A stretch of DNA of 64,000 nucleotides. It comes from Drechslerella dactyloides. Its lineage: Eukaryota > Ascomycota > Orbiliomycetes > Orbiliales > Orbiliaceae. Location of the stretch: assembly GCA_020064725.1 (NCBI GenBank), contig JAGTWJ010000019.1:1054001-1118000 (forward strand), read 5' to 3'. How positions within the stretch are numbered: the first letter of the stretch is position 1; each line of letters starts with the position of its first letter. This document shows positions 10,080-22,150 of this stretch, in pieces. The position numbers and the translations under genes are program-made. Under the pieces are notes generated by a model. It did not search any database. It had not been told where the DNA came from and saw only the letters and a list, made by a program, of their open reading frames with translations.

Positions 10080-11680
10080 GGCCGGCGAGACTCGATTGGC
10101 CGATAGGGAGGACGGATGACACCGCCAGCGCCGGTTCACGCGCGGTGTGGAGAGAGAAGCAGGATACAGCAAGGGTCGCCGAGAGAGCGCTGTACGACGA
10201 CGACTATTGTTCCTTCGACGGTGGCGAGTCGGCTGGACTGTGTTGCGGTGTCGTCGAAGCTCGAGCTCCTGCTGGAACCCCGGAGAAAGCAGCTGAGCCC
10301 CAACGCAATCTGACCACCGAAAGCAGACGGAGGCGAAGGACGCAACTGACAAAAACCCCCAAAGGAAAGGAAAGGATAGCAGAAGAAAGGATAGTAGATA
10401 GAAGATGGGAAGCTATGCTAAGCTTATAGTGATGAAGCCAGGGTAGACATCACGTCGTATGCAGTGCGGTGGAGAGTGGCTTTCTCTCGCAGGAGGCTCG
10501 ATTAATTCTTCGACTCTTCGTCGAATATTCCCCAATCGAATCGAACCGGGGCCGGCACCATTTTATATACATTGCGATGAATGCACTACGACGACTTCAT
10601 CATCTCTCCTGGCTAGGTAGCTACTCGACCAGCTAGCTAACCGGCTTCGAAGGCCCGCCGGACTGCTGCAATGGCGGCAGGAATTCGCTGTCTACAGGAT
10701 AGCTCCGCCGTCAACCGGGCCCCGTCCAACGAGATGAAACACCCACCCCACAGCATCTTACGCAAATCCTCCATCGTGAGTCTCCTTCCGGCCGTCCAAG
10801 GCACGCCGATATCTCCCCCAGACGTCCGTTCGAAAATTCCACACGCCGCTCCCAGCTAGCTACCGTCCATACGCTCATTCATTCATACATAGTAATACTC
10901 ACAAGTATCAAATCCTCATCGTGAATACCAAGACGGGACGCAAATCTCCCACCCGACGGGCTGGTAACGCACCCCATCCATTCCACCCGAACGAACGATC
11001 TTGCAGAAAAAAATTAAATTGGTCAACTGCAAATCACCCAACGCCCACGATCCAGCCCAACCGTCTACCCCTTCGAATCCGGCTAGCCCGCGCACGTCCT
11101 GCCCCATGCAGCCTAGCGATGGGCCCAAAAGCACGCTGCATCCGCCCAAGTGAGTCCCTCAAAGCAGAAGGCCCAGTGGCAACGGACACCCCCCACGGCT
11201 ACCCCGGATTTGGTGATGTCAGGGGGACTGGGGGCCACTCGACGCGACTCGCACCGGCCAATCACCGCCATTCAAGTCCCCACGTTCACATTACTACCAC
11301 CACCTAGACCTCCCCCTCCGTGCGCTTTTCTCCAGACGTCTGTACGCGATGGACGAAAAGAACACCAATCTGCACGCCAGATGTATCTTACCAACTTGAG
11401 CGTATACGGGTATACCACCGGCCATCGAGGCTAGCCTGCTTGCATGCACATTCACACATCCATCTACCCACCGTACCGCACGTGTATAAATAGACACGCA
11501 TGCCATATGCATACACCCACCGGTAAGAACTCCAGACGTAACATCGTCGGTATCTCCAAAAATTCACGTAAATTACCCAGATAATGAAACCTACATTCCT
11601 CGCCGGCGTGATGGAGATTCGATGGGACACCAGGCAGTAACGCATGCAAGCGGGCACTCGCGAGCATAAATTGCATTGAA

Positions 11681-11714
11681 CGCACGCACGCACGCACGCA
11701 CGCATGCATGCATT
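11681..11714. repeat. CGCA/TGCA microsatellite
   Basis: Six copies of CGCA followed by TGCATGCATT. A simple tandem repeat. Confidence 0.85.
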
Positions 11715-13067
11715 ACCTGCATTCTAAACTAAACAACCACCGCCGCAAAGCAGACCGCTCACTGGACCAAGAAGGCATGCGGAGCGCCGCCCACATACAT
11801 ACACGCATACACGAGTCCCTCGCTACACATGGCCGCAGGCACGGTACACTCACACTACCGTTTATCCTCCATTTCACAGGATTCAGAAGGATAATGGGTC
11901 GTAAACACCTCGTAGAATAGCGTAACGTACCCGGCCAGCCAACCGCCCTCTGGAATGCGGGAAGCCAACTGCAGACAACTACCCAATAGAGCCACCCGAG
12001 CGTCTCCGAGACCAATGCGGCGCTATCCAATACAATACAGCACTCATAACCCGTATCTGACCCGGAATTGTAAACATTCTACGCACCCGAAACCGGCCGT
12101 GAAACTGCGGGAGGCGCACCTTATAAATGTAGAAAACAGGCGGAGACATATAGCACGACCCGGTTGGGTCAACAATTTCATATAAACGTAACGTAGCAGG
12201 ACTTGTACTGTGGAGTATATCCATTGAGGCTCCAACCGGCCGGCCAACAATATCACTCGTTGGGAAATGGAAGCCTATCAGAACAGTTCCGGCTGTACAG
12301 CTGTGGGAGATCGATGATGCAATGATAACAGGCAATACAATATGAGTAGTGTCACTAGAATAATGCTCTTCGTAGTGCACTATCATGATATACTACATGA
12401 GAAAATATTGAGAAACGGACCTAGATATAGCCCCATAGAGCCATCTTGAAAGTACGATCGTGTCAAAACATGCGTTGAACCGGCCGCTGTCATTTGACCG
12501 TTAAGTATCGTGATGCACCCTACAGCCTCGTGCATCAAGATCCGCCTGTTGTTCTCGGCAGCCTAGCTTCGCAGCCTCCAGCAATTAGATCGGACATGTC
12601 TTCAGCGCGTCAATGTTTTTCGAAATACGTTGATAACGTCATGTCATGGAAGAAATGCTTGTACATGTACAATGGAAACGAAAGTTGCAGTAGACCGGCA
12701 CATGAGCAGGACCGCCAGCTACTGGAGTGGTAGCAGCAGTGAGCGGTAGCAGCGGCAGTTATGGCAGCATGAGCACTGGAAGCCATGCAAAAGGTGGCAG
12801 CTGCGCAAAGATGGCGGCACCAACGGGTCGCGGCGGCGGTGATCGTCGTCGAAGCATATCGTGATCTGTGCTGGTTCTTCGTCTGTACAGGTGCTAATGG
12901 ATCGTAGCTCGATACGACCCTGTTAAACACCGTTTATAGTCTCCACGGGTGAGGTAGTGCTCGGTTATGACACGCAAAAGCCATCTGAAATGGCGAAGTT
13001 CGTGATAGCGTTGAAACAACGGGACAGATATCCTCAGCTGATCCGGTCCGGAAGATTGGGCGGAGCT

Positions 13068-13108
13068 GGGTGGGGACTGTGCGGGCTGGGTGAGGACTGT
13101 GCGGGTCC
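13068..13108. repeat. 20-bp unit tandem duplication
   Basis: Two adjacent near-identical copies of ctgggtgRggactgtgcggg, differing at one base. It lies about 75 bp before a separate 18-bp minisatellite. Confidence 0.75.
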
Positions 13109-13183
13109 GGAGGACAATTGAGAGGGTGGAGCCGCGTGAAGAGTGAGAATGAAGTTGAAACTCGAGCTGAAGTGAAAGTCCGA

Positions 13184-13255
13184 GCTGGAGGAGAGATTCG
13201 TGCTGGAGAAGAGATTCGTGCTGGAGAAGAGATTCGTGCTGGAGAAGAGATTCGT
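13184..13255. repeat. 18-bp minisatellite, four copies
   Basis: Four head-to-tail copies of gctggagaagagattcgt; the first copy has one change. The unit length is a multiple of three, so both strands remain open through it, giving AGEEIR repeats on plus and a STNLFS repeat on minus. I see no convincing gene around it. Confidence 0.85.
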
Positions 13256-13956
13256 GCAGGGAATCTTCAAACCGGTCCAGTATTCCATATCTTCACCCGG
13301 TGTCTCAGTCAATCTTCTTATTTTCAGTATCATCCATATTCCAGATGAATGTCTGTCGATAGATATCTGGGTCGATCGCGAACTGGCCCGACGGCTTTGT
13401 GCATGACCCTAGAGCCAGAAACTTTCTACACCAGCTACCGTTAGTGGAATGTTCATTTGAAGCTACGAAGATTCAGGCGATTCGTTCTCGGGTAAAGAAC
13501 TCACCGCACGATCAACGACATCGCAGTGGTGTATGTAACTGCATTGTTGCGGGCAAGTACTCTTCAGGCGGTATATATATATGGCATCTTGGACCCTGCG
13601 TTGGGCGGTTGCAATAGCTAGGCTATCGCGGATTGGCTATCGGCGGGCCGGTCAGGGGTACCCCGAGTTCCAGCCTCAGTAGAACGACTTCCAAAGACGG
13701 CCAGAATTGGTAAAGGAAGATCATCCATTCTGGTTGTTTGGTTGTTGGACAGAGCCGTCGCTGGTCGCTGTTATGGATCCTCGCTCGCGTGAATACTCTG
13801 CGGTATCATGAATACAGCGTGATGCCTCTGCAGGCATAGCTCAATTCTGACTTCTGTTAGTCTAGGGTCACATGAAAAGGTACCAGAGCTAGAATGGCTC
13901 GAGATGTCATGTTGTTGGACGTTAAGCTGTTCTCTTCTCTGTATAGTCCAGAAAAG

Positions 13957-14326
13957 TCAGTATTCAGAGTGTCTATACCAGCTCGACGATAGCTGCTGCT
14001 GGAGCAGTGTAAATGAAGACATGACGGCTTTGGGGGACTAGTTTACATACTGCTGGTCTCTGCTGTTGGCGTTGTCGTCCATTGCTGGTATGGTCTTGCA
14101 GGTTCATAACACTTGAGAACAAGGTCGATCGTTCAATAACTGCTGCTGTCATAGAATCTGAGCCAAACATAATGCGCAGTCGTAGAAGCCTTAGCATCCT
14201 CGCCAAACCGAGACGACCAGCGTCATCGTCTTCCGCCTTCGTCCTCCTTCTTCGTCCTTCTTCTTCGTTCTCATTCTTCTTACCGGTGTCATCATCGTCC
14301 CCGATATCATGCTTAATATCAAGCAT
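13957..14326 (-). CDS. Possible small charged protein (105 aa)
   Basis: Model: exon 1 14326-14051, canonical GTATGT donor, intron 14050-13999 (52 nt, ends CTCCAG), exon 2 13998-13957 ending YRHSEY and TGA; both junctions phase 0. The protein begins with acidic and basic runs (GDDDDTGKK, ENEEEGRRRRTK) and then a Leu/Arg stretch (LARMLRLLRLR). Low complexity in this part comes from an underlying GAA/GAC-type trinucleotide tract. A TATATAA box lies about 140 nt upstream, followed by a CT-rich leader, which favours a real promoter; two tiny upstream ATG frames precede the chosen start. No domain recognised. Confidence 0.35.
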
Positions 14327-14465
14327 GATGGACGAAGGGCAGGCGTCTCATGATGCGCTTTCATGAACTCATCGAGACCATTGCAAAACTTTGCGACGGC
14401 AGAGACAAGTATGGGAAGGAGGTGGGCAGGATGAAAGATTGATTCGGTTGAATATATGAGGCTTG

Positions 14466-14476
14466 ATTATATAAAG
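14466..14476 (-). promoter_or_regulatory. Putative TATA box
   Basis: TTTATATAATC on the minus strand followed by a strongly CT-rich stretch, the usual arrangement of a fungal core promoter. It would serve the small gene ending at 13957. Confidence 0.4.
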
Positions 14477-14592
14477 GTGCAAGATGAGAGATGAGGAGTG
14501 AAAGAAACGTGGACGGCAGACGAGAGCATGGACGGGGAGGTGAAAGACTCTGTCAACTCAGTAAGGACAGGCCTGCCGATATGCCGTTCGAA

Positions 14593-14826
14593 TCACGAAG
14601 GATACCTCGTAGAGAACTCTACGTCCATCTTGTAGGTTGCCCACAACGCCAGAGCATTCTTGCTGTGGAGGAGGGTGTATGTCTGCCGGTTCGAGGTGAT
14701 CTTTCTTTTCATTCCAGCCGGGTCGATGTGCGAGAAATAGTCCTTGCAGTACTGTATAAACTTATCGGCCTGAGCTGAGTTAACAAATTTCTGTCTATAG
14801 AATATGGACAGCAGATACACGTACAT
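14593..14826 (-). CDS. Unplaced ORF or exon (77 aa)
   Basis: From the ATG at 14826 the frame reads FVNSAQADKFIQYCKDYFSHIDPAG, then KRKITSNRQTYTLLH, with balanced composition and no low complexity, so it may be an exon or remnant. The upstream frame (about 14942-14836, AKELKEAHDDVSRQ) also looks coding, but I found no splice pair of sensible length that joins the two in frame. Unrecognised; could be a broken gene. Confidence 0.25.
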   Translation of the reverse strand: MYVYLLSIFYRQKFVNSAQADKFIQYCKDYFSHIDPAGMKRKITSNRQTYTLLHSKNALALWATYKMDVEFSTRYPS

Positions 14827-14942
14827 GCCGCTGGCTCTCTGATCTTGGGAGCTGCAGCCTGGCGGCTGACATCATCATGCGCTTCCTTCAGCTCCTTCGC
14901 TCGGAGGTTGAGGCTCGCTGCTGGCATGGGTTGAGATTCCAA

Positions 14943-16493
14943 CAGGTTTGTCGGTCAAGGCCACCGAGCTTGCCATAACGTGACAGGAGGCCCGCCCATT
15001 TGATGCTATTGATGCTGCTGCTGGTATTGCTGGCTCTGTAGATTCGATAGCTGCGGGACGAGATAGCACGGGTCCTGCAGCAGCTGTATCGTGCTGGTGG
15101 TCCAGAGCGAGAAGCGTTTGGGAGATGCACTGGGACTGAAGTTCGGGACAAAAGAGTGGGGCGAATTATAAATGTTACACCAAAGGGCTCATGGTCTGGT
15201 GAAGATGGAGGTGGGATGTTGATTAGATGCGGTGGAGTGTCTGGAGGAAGATGTGGATGTGGAGTTTACCTAGCGGGACACCAATCTTGCGAGCTTTCCA
15301 GGATTGTATTTTTTGTTTCCCATCAGAAGGAGCTAGTACGCTCACCCTGGTCTGACACTTGCGGTGCCCACAGGAGTCTTGTACCTCTGTTTGGGATGGA
15401 TGTGATGGTTTAGCTTTCTGCGCAGTGCCAACTGCCGACCTCGTCCCGGAGAACGACGGTCCGGCTGCTTGGGGTGAAACTTACCTTCCCTGATCCTGCG
15501 CGGCGCGAGCTATCCGGAGGTAGTGGTTTTGTTCGATGAGCTATCTTGGTTCGATCGCGTTAGGACGCATCATTATACGACCCAGATTAATGGCGGAGTT
15601 TCTAGGCATTTGTGGATGCTGGCGATCCGTGTTTCAAAGGTTTATATATGCCGGTATTTCTTTCTTCGTCTGAGAAGATCATAACAAAGTCAAGATTGAC
15701 TAACGATATGTCTCATGCTATATAAAATATATATTTTGGTCCCAAATGCACTGTCGACTCATCTGCGGGATCATCTGCATCTCCCGTCGAGGGTTGAACG
15801 TCTCATAATTATTTCATATATATATTTAGACCGGCGTATATTTGGGCTTACATGCACATACGCTCGATATTCATGATAATATAGTCGGATTTAGTCTGGA
15901 CCGTCATGCATGCATCGTCTGATGGCCCTTCGCGACCGGCGTCTGGCGTACAAGTCAAGTTTTTCCTAGAAAGTCTGGAGGAGTTACGCATGAAGAAAAA
16001 CAATGCATGCTATCGCCCTGAGGGTGTATAGTATATGAATGAATGTCTCCTAGAATTTAAAGCTCTCACAAGCATACAGGAACAGATACTTCCAGTCAGA
16101 TACTATACGATGGAAGCGCCGATGGAACAATCCGGAGACTCAAGGCATCACAGGGAAAGCCCTATAGATCAATTCAAGAATGTAAGCGCAGCTGGGAGCT
16201 AGCTAGAACACTCTACGTACAAGATACCGATCCGTAAAAACAAAAGATTCAGCCGTTTGGCAAACATTCTCGCGCGCAGTCGATCAACGGTTCATTCTAA
16301 TCTCCACGGTGAGCGCAGTCAAGCTCCTCAAACGTAGAAGGAAAAAAAAGTATAAGACCTCAGCGGGCCCCGGAAAAAAAAGCTTCACCACTTCCTCATC
16401 ACCTCCATCTATCCTCCTTCCTAGATCTCCTCACCAGCTTCCAACTTTCATAGATCCGTTGACATGGTCCTCCAAAGCGGCCCTCGTCAACCT
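14943..16493. other. Non-coding, AT-rich interval
   Basis: Short frames only. Several TATATA runs around 15720-15840. No gene, repeat or RNA recognised. Confidence 0.4.
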
Positions 16494-17080
16494 TTACCAG
16501 TAGGTGCGGTTTCTATCAGATGACACATGGTTAGTACCCTTACATGTCCTATATATAGTGTATGGCTGATGCTCATATGGGGATACGGGAAAGCTACTCA
16601 CCTCATCGCGGTATAGCAGTACGAACACCCTGCACGTCCGTCACAGACGTGAACGAACTCATCCTGTCCGTTGGCCCTGATGACCGATCTGCACGATGAG
16701 ACCACGTTAGCTTATCCACGATGAAAAGAAAGTCGACAACATCCAAACTTATATACGAGCAGCTCCCACCAATCAAACGAACTCAGGCAAGCTGCACGTT
16801 CGTCGGATACACATACAAACGAGGGCTTTGCTGGAAAGATGTTACGTTACAAGGACTTGGGAAGCACTCACAGGTTCCTCGCACCCGTTACCCGGAAATC
16901 GCGGACAGCATTGTCGACGAAGCGGTCGACGAGGGCATCCCGAGGGGGGTCGTAAGCCTGGACGTTACTGCTGTACGTCTGGTTGACCTGGACGGCGTAG
17001 GGGTCAGACCCTTGGATTTTGCCATCCCCACCTGTGGGAAGCTGCCAGTCGGTATCATTGTCATAGAACAAATCCGACAT
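16494..17080 (-). CDS. Small unknown three-exon protein (104 aa)
   Basis: Model: exon 17080-16872 (ATG in GACATGT context), intron 16871-16689 (GTGAGT; branch GCTAAC before GTGCAG), exon 16688-16602, intron 16601-16513 (GTGAGT; branch ACTAAC before GATAG), exon 16512-16494 (NRTYW then TAA). Phases 2 and 2 fit exactly. The protein starts MSDLFYDNDTDWQLP, has a region with DPPRDALVDRFVDNAVRDF, and ends in a three-cysteine segment (CDGRAGCSYCY). No signal peptide in this model. An extra upstream exon is possible: a donor after the codons for DWIAT (about 17148) could join at TATTAG/ACATG in frame. No family recognised; the splice signals are strong. Confidence 0.6.
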
Positions 17081-19069
17081 GTCTAATATATTAAGCGAAG
17101 GCTATCCGGATGTTTCGCAGGCGAGATCATCCCGGTGGTCACTTCACAGGTGGCTATCCAATCTCCTTGAACACAAATATGAAAGCCTGGCAGTCTTCGA
17201 AACAAAAGAATTGCGACATCAACTTCAGAAGCTGAATATTTCGCCATCTCATGGCAACTAAGGAACTGGTCATCGATGATGGAGAAGTGAGATAACGAAG
17301 GGGAGATACATCCTTCTGGCCATCTTTCATAAGACATCGAAACCGATTTCGACTCATGGAACGACGTCAGACCTATATATATACAAGGCGGGGGATGATC
17401 GTAACGATAACGGGAACAACTCGTCTTGCCGCATCCTACGGTTTCTCGCGACTAGGATGTCGCGCAAGAGCATGGTGATCGACCAAAAATCAATTCTCCG
17501 AAGGGTTCACCGGACGTGCCCCTTCACATAAATGGTGAGGAGCTCGGGGATGCATTGCCAAAACATGGATATATACATATATATCCGCATACCTCCAAGC
17601 GGTTCTATCGAATAAGGAGGCAAGGGAAGGCGCGCTCCTACAATGGTCTTTTCAAGACCCGAATAATCTGTTCCCAGATGTTATCCTCGATGATGCTTTG
17701 AAAACTAGGATGCCAACCGAACTGGCAGCGCACGTCATCCAAAGTCGCAAAGGTGCCGGGATGTTTGGTGCTGTTACAGCTGCAATCGAGTGTGATGCTA
17801 GCCCGCTGATATCAACATGATACGGCCATACAAAGGCAGGACAGAATGTTTCGACTCCTGGAGCCCAACGAATTATTAGGATGGTAGTTTGTCACCATGG
17901 TAGGACAACAATAGTCCATGGGACTGGCGGGCGACATCGCCTGGAAAATACATGTCCAGGACATAAACTGCAGTTGTTACGCACGGTCAAGTCGCCTGGT
18001 TCGCGAGGCGAGAAAGCAATGTTACCAGTCTTTGCTCCTATGCTCAGAATTCTCCCGAACAGCGAGCAATTCATGAATCCAACAAAGGGCGAGTGTTTTC
18101 ACCCTATTTTCACTCGTCCTTCATGATAGTCGGCAACAGTAGCACCACCCGACACGAGTCACTCTTGCTGCCGTGGACTACACCACTAATGCAGGCTTGG
18201 AGCACAGTCTATGGGTCAACATCAATCCCGATCAGAAAAGTCTGACTTCATGGTGGAATAGTAAAGAAGAGTTCTGAAAGGTTTTATGTGCTGTCGCAGA
18301 GCACGGCTACGAACAAGAAGAGGGATGTCTTGTTAAAGCAACTCTGACGAACCTGAAGCGGACTCTCGCGACTGGACGTTCCGACACCTCGGATGGTGTT
18401 TCTCACCTCTGAGCAATATAAATTATCCCCTTATTTACCTGAAATTGGAATTCACGTCTATCATGGAGCTGAGAAGCACAACTGTTACCAGCGATACGGC
18501 CATAGAAATTTCGTGGCTATCACGACTTTATATTGCAATTTATGCTACATATAGCGAAGCTAGGTTGCACGGATACGGTGAGCGGGGAACTAGCACGACA
18601 ACCCGCTACATGCTCTTGCGGAGGGAGTCATTAATGCATGATAACGGTATAATGGGACGCTTCGTTCGCGGACAACATAGATCGCAAGTCAACGTCGGGA
18701 TACGTTATCTTTTTCGGTGGAAATTTGATCGCATGGGCTTCCAAGAAGCAAAGACGAGTAACACTATTAACAACAAAAGCAGAGTTCCTAGCAATAACAG
18801 AAGCCGCTAAAGAAACTTTGTAACTCAAAAATTTGTTAACTAGGATGGCCGCGATATTACGTTAAGCCTGTCGTGTATTTAGTAATTCTTGTCATGGTCA
18901 CTCGTTCGCCCCGCCGGAAGAATACGTACGCATAAGCACAGTGCATCACAGGTTTACGAATCTCATTGAAAAAACAGATATGGGGTATCATTCGTTAAAA
19001 ACAGGAAAATAATATCAAGAAAGCCTCCCTCCACTCCACCCCCTGGCCTTCGCGGCCCTCGTGGCCCCC
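17081..19069. other. Gene-poor interval
   Basis: Scattered short frames. The minus frame at 18631-18828 has a hydrophobic start but begins with TTG and ends abruptly; I did not accept it. A TATATATATAGG stretch at 17373-17384 could be a promoter for a longer form of the 104-aa gene. Confidence 0.35.
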
Positions 19070-19121
19070 GTCATCATCATCTTCGTGATCTTCGTCATCG
19101 TCGTCGTCATCGTCATCATCC
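19070..19121. repeat. GTC/ATC trinucleotide tract
   Basis: Imperfect run of TCATCATCATC, TTCGTC and GTCGTCATC units just beyond the stop codon of the 214-aa coiled-coil gene; probably 3' UTR. Confidence 0.7.
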
Positions 19122-19173
19122 AGAACGCCGGCTAGTAGCTAGAGCCCGGGGCCTTTGTTGTCAAGCTCCCAGA

Positions 19174-20193
19174 CTAGTCAGAGAGTCCGGTCCGGTAAGT
19201 CCGCAGACTCGACCAGGACCTCTCTGGTCTAGGGACGCTTTCGGCTGCCGCGACCTTGCGGTCGATCGAGCAGAGCCCCGGCGGACAACAGTAGTAGCGG
19301 GCGGGAAGGTTGCGAAGGTCGAAGGGGTCCCCCTCCCCTTCGACGCGGGCGGCGACAAACGCAGGCTCTCCCTCTTCGCAGCGACCGCCATCAACCTCGT
19401 CTGGCGCGCTGAAAACAGCGGCCTCGGAGGGATGGCTGTCGCGAGGAACTGGAATCGCAACGGCATCCAGAACCTCCCCTTCCTCCATGGCAGATCCGTC
19501 CTCCTCTCCAAAGGAGCTGATTCGGGCCCCAGTGTTCAGCAGAACGCTGTGAGAGGACACGTTAGCTAAAACTATATAAGGTAGGGGCGAGGTGAGGGTG
19601 AGGTAGAGATTGTAATAGTTACCTGAGGACGTCACCAAGCTGGCTTTGGAGAGTCAGGAACTGCTCCCGACTTGCTGTGCCCTGCTGCTCCAGCTTCTGC
19701 TCTAGCTCGGCGATTCTGGCGGTGAGGTCTTGCACCTCCGTTGATTTCGTTTTGGGGGCCTTCAGCCGCCCCCACAGCTTTCGCGCTGTGGCGCGCCAGC
19801 CCTTTCGGGCGGCGACCACCGTCGTCGCAGGTGCTGCCTCCTCGCCTGTGAGTACGTTAGACTCTCCAGGTTCTCAAGAAATAAGTTCAACGCATCTTGT
19901 TGTTTTCGTGGTAATTCGAGCATCTCGATTAGGAAACGTGCTCGGACCATTGAATGGATTCGCGTAAGCTGATTGGTTGATTGGGTTTGCGACCAATCAC
20001 AGCCGTCGTGTCCAGCTAGGACACCATCGAGGGCAGCAGATAGGAATGAAGAAAGGGCAGCGTAGTGGAAGAGGTATGGCGAGAAGGAAGGGTAAGGTAT
20101 TATGGTGTTCATGTGTTATGGAAGAAGTAGTGAGATGGACTTACCCTCGGGGCTCTGTGGCCCCTCCGCCTTGGGCTTTCGCCCGACTGCCAT
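19174..20193 (-). CDS. Small coiled-coil protein (214 aa)
   Basis: Model: exon 1 20193-20145 (MAVGRKPKAEGPQSPE), GTAAGT intron 20144-19846 (299 nt, branch CTAAC then TCACAG), exon 2 19845-19623, intron 19622-19547 (76 nt, branch GCTAAC then CTCACAG), exon 3 19546-19174. Phases 1 and 2 match. Residues about 20-50 are basic (AARKGWRATARKLWGRLK). Residues 55-90 form a heptad coiled coil (VQDLTARIAELEQKLEQQ, QFLTLQSQLGDVL). The rest is acidic then Cys-containing (LPARYYCCPPGLCSIDRK). No signal peptide or TM. Unrecognised; the basic patch plus coiled coil suggests an oligomeric nucleic-acid- or membrane-associated protein, which is inference. Confidence 0.7.
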
Positions 20194-20809
20194 CTCCAAT
20201 GAGATGGAGATATTGATCTTCGCCACAAGTGTGATCTTCATTGTGGGTTTTCTAGATATCCAAGCTTGGGTGTTAGTTGGTTTCAGTCCGGGACTCGGGG
20301 GACGATGTTCAACGTATCTACAGACTGGACAATAAGATCGATGGCCTTGACCTGGGCTTGAACTTACTTGGTTGCTTGGTTTTTGGGGCGTGGTTTGTAG
20401 TGGGAGGGCGATGGTGGGAGTCTGGAGACCTTTGATGCTGGTGGTTCTTTGTGCGGTGTGATGGAAGGATGACGGGGGATGGATCGTGGGCGCAGCGGCA
20501 GCCGTTTAAGTAGTCGTCGAGGTTCGTTGAGGGTTTCTTTCCGCGGGCGCCGACGCTGAGCGTGCTGCTGAAGCGTCTACGTGCACCAATCGGACGGCCA
20601 GACTACACTGTTGCTGCCGCAGCTGATCAGTTGCTCGCTACCGCAGTGCAAACTTGACGGAACTACAAGTAAAATGGCATATCTGCTTTGGATTTCCGAT
20701 ATTGTAGAATATTGCAAAGGTATTCAAAAATTCGATTCGAGGTGTGCAAATATTCTAAGCGTCTTAGATCGTCCCCTCTATATTCGAAGCTCTAGAGCAA
20801 GCTCTCGCT
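20194..20809. other. Intergenic region
   Basis: Upstream DNA of the 214-aa gene and downstream DNA of the next minus-strand gene. No gene seen. Confidence 0.4.
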
Positions 20810-21433
20810 TTATGTTTGGCAAGAGTAATAATACTGTGCCCATTTTGCTTCGATAGGATACTCGTATAAGCTGCTCTCTGCAGACTCTTCCTGTTGATAC
20901 TGCTTCTCATGTTGATTATCCTCTTCTTCATCCACTTTCTCTAGCATTGCTGTGGTCGGTACTCCAGCAGCATGCCACCGCGTAGTCCATTTCTCCTCGA
21001 GGATGTCTAGCTTCTGCAGTGCGTCGATAAGCACTCCCTGCATTTTTTCGGTATCTTCCTTGAGCTCCCGCACTCTCTGCGATAGCTCATAGACCTTTGC
21101 ATCTACAGCATCTATCGTGGTATTTCTCTTTGTCTTCGACTTGAATACTTCCGCAAACGGATGATTAGTATAGAAATTCTATTTTGGCGAGCTTAAACCT
21201 GCCTTACTCTTGATTTTCTCCGTAATTTTTCCGCACTTATCCCCCGCTCTCCGCAGGAACCCCAAAGGGTGCAGTATTTTCGCTGAGAATCCGGTACCGA
21301 TATGCCTGCGACTCAGCGAGTGGACGAGGTGTTTGAACATGGCAATCGTGCGGGCTAGCAGGAAAGCTTTCCGCTTGCACTGATATTGACGGTCGATTCT
21401 TATTAGCATGGTTATTTGCATTGAAAATAACAT
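20810..21433 (-). CDS. Unknown helical protein with C-terminal coiled coil (187 aa or longer)
   Basis: Model: exon 21433-21208, intron 21207-21148 (60 nt, GTAAGG, TACTAAT branch 17 nt before GGAAG), exon 21147-20810; phase 1. Unspliced, the frame meets TAG at 21179, which the intron removes. The N-terminal part is hydrophobic/basic (MLFSMQITMLIRID, KAFLLARTIAMFKHLVHSL). Residues about 85-135 are a coiled coil (AKVYELSQRVRELKEDTEKM, LQKLDILEEKW). The tail is Glu/Gln-rich. The frame stays open upstream of the ATG to about 21515 (WQSCTASLEFLL, NKNGRLLYETILQYM), so another 5' exon is likely; a plausible one begins at the ATG at 21593 (MNQKRRKLPDIFSYY). No family recognised. Confidence 0.5.
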
Positions 21434-22047
21434 GTACTGGAGAATAGTCTCGTAAAGCAGCCTGCCGTTCTTATTTAGGAGAAATTCCAGAGATGCGGTA
21501 CAGCTTTGCCAAACTTTTACTGCCTTCTAATACGACAGTGAAGATGGTATAATAGGAGAATATATCCGGGAGCTTGCGACGCTTCTGGTTCATGCGATCA
21601 CGAGACGACTCACGACCTCATGGGAATATCTTCTAAGGTATATATACAAAAGCCACAGTCCGGATTACGAGACAAATATATTGCAGGTTTCTCGGGGCTG
21701 TGGCAGGCTGAGAGTATGAAACCAGTATTGAATACGTTTGGACAGCCGCGACGTGATGAGATCTCGAGAAGAATTAAATTCCGTTTTAACGTTTTGGCTC
21801 GCTGATATCGATATACCGTGTCACAATGCTGCTTCGTCTGTAACGTGAACACTACCGCGAAACCTTGGACAAAGATATTTTATTCATTCGTGTATTTATA
21901 AATATTGGATTGTCTCGTAGACAAAACTGTGGCGGCGAAGTAAAGTGCGGCGGTCTGGCTCGCGAAATAGAATATTGAAGACTTTGGGTATTGATTTACC
22001 TGCTGGTTTCCTGCCTTAAACACCTTCATAAATACATTTTCAACAGC

Positions 22048-22150
22048 TACCACCACCATGATGCATCATCCCATCATCATCACCCTCATCATTACCATCC
22101 TCATTACCATCCTCATCACCATCCGCATCACCATCCTCATCACTCGTCTC
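22048..22150 (+). repeat. CAT/CAC-rich degenerate tandem tract
   Basis: Imperfect units of CATCACCATCCT and CATTACCATCCT. In one plus frame it would read as a His-rich string (HPHYHPHHHPHHHPHH). Without a believable gene around it I treat it as a minisatellite. Confidence 0.65.

Larger units (their letters stand above)
10080..13183. other. Gene-poor interval
   Basis: Many short overlapping frames but no pair I could join by splice signals, and no recognisable domain. It contains a CGCA microsatellite (11681-11704, running into TGCA repeats) and GCA/GCG-rich trinucleotide runs near 12730-12840. Promoter DNA of the gene starting at 10079 must lie at its left end. Confidence 0.4.

Noticed and set aside
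20810..21178. Pseudogene call from the TAG at 21179
   Set aside because: A 60-nt intron with a near-perfect branch site removes the stop and restores phase.
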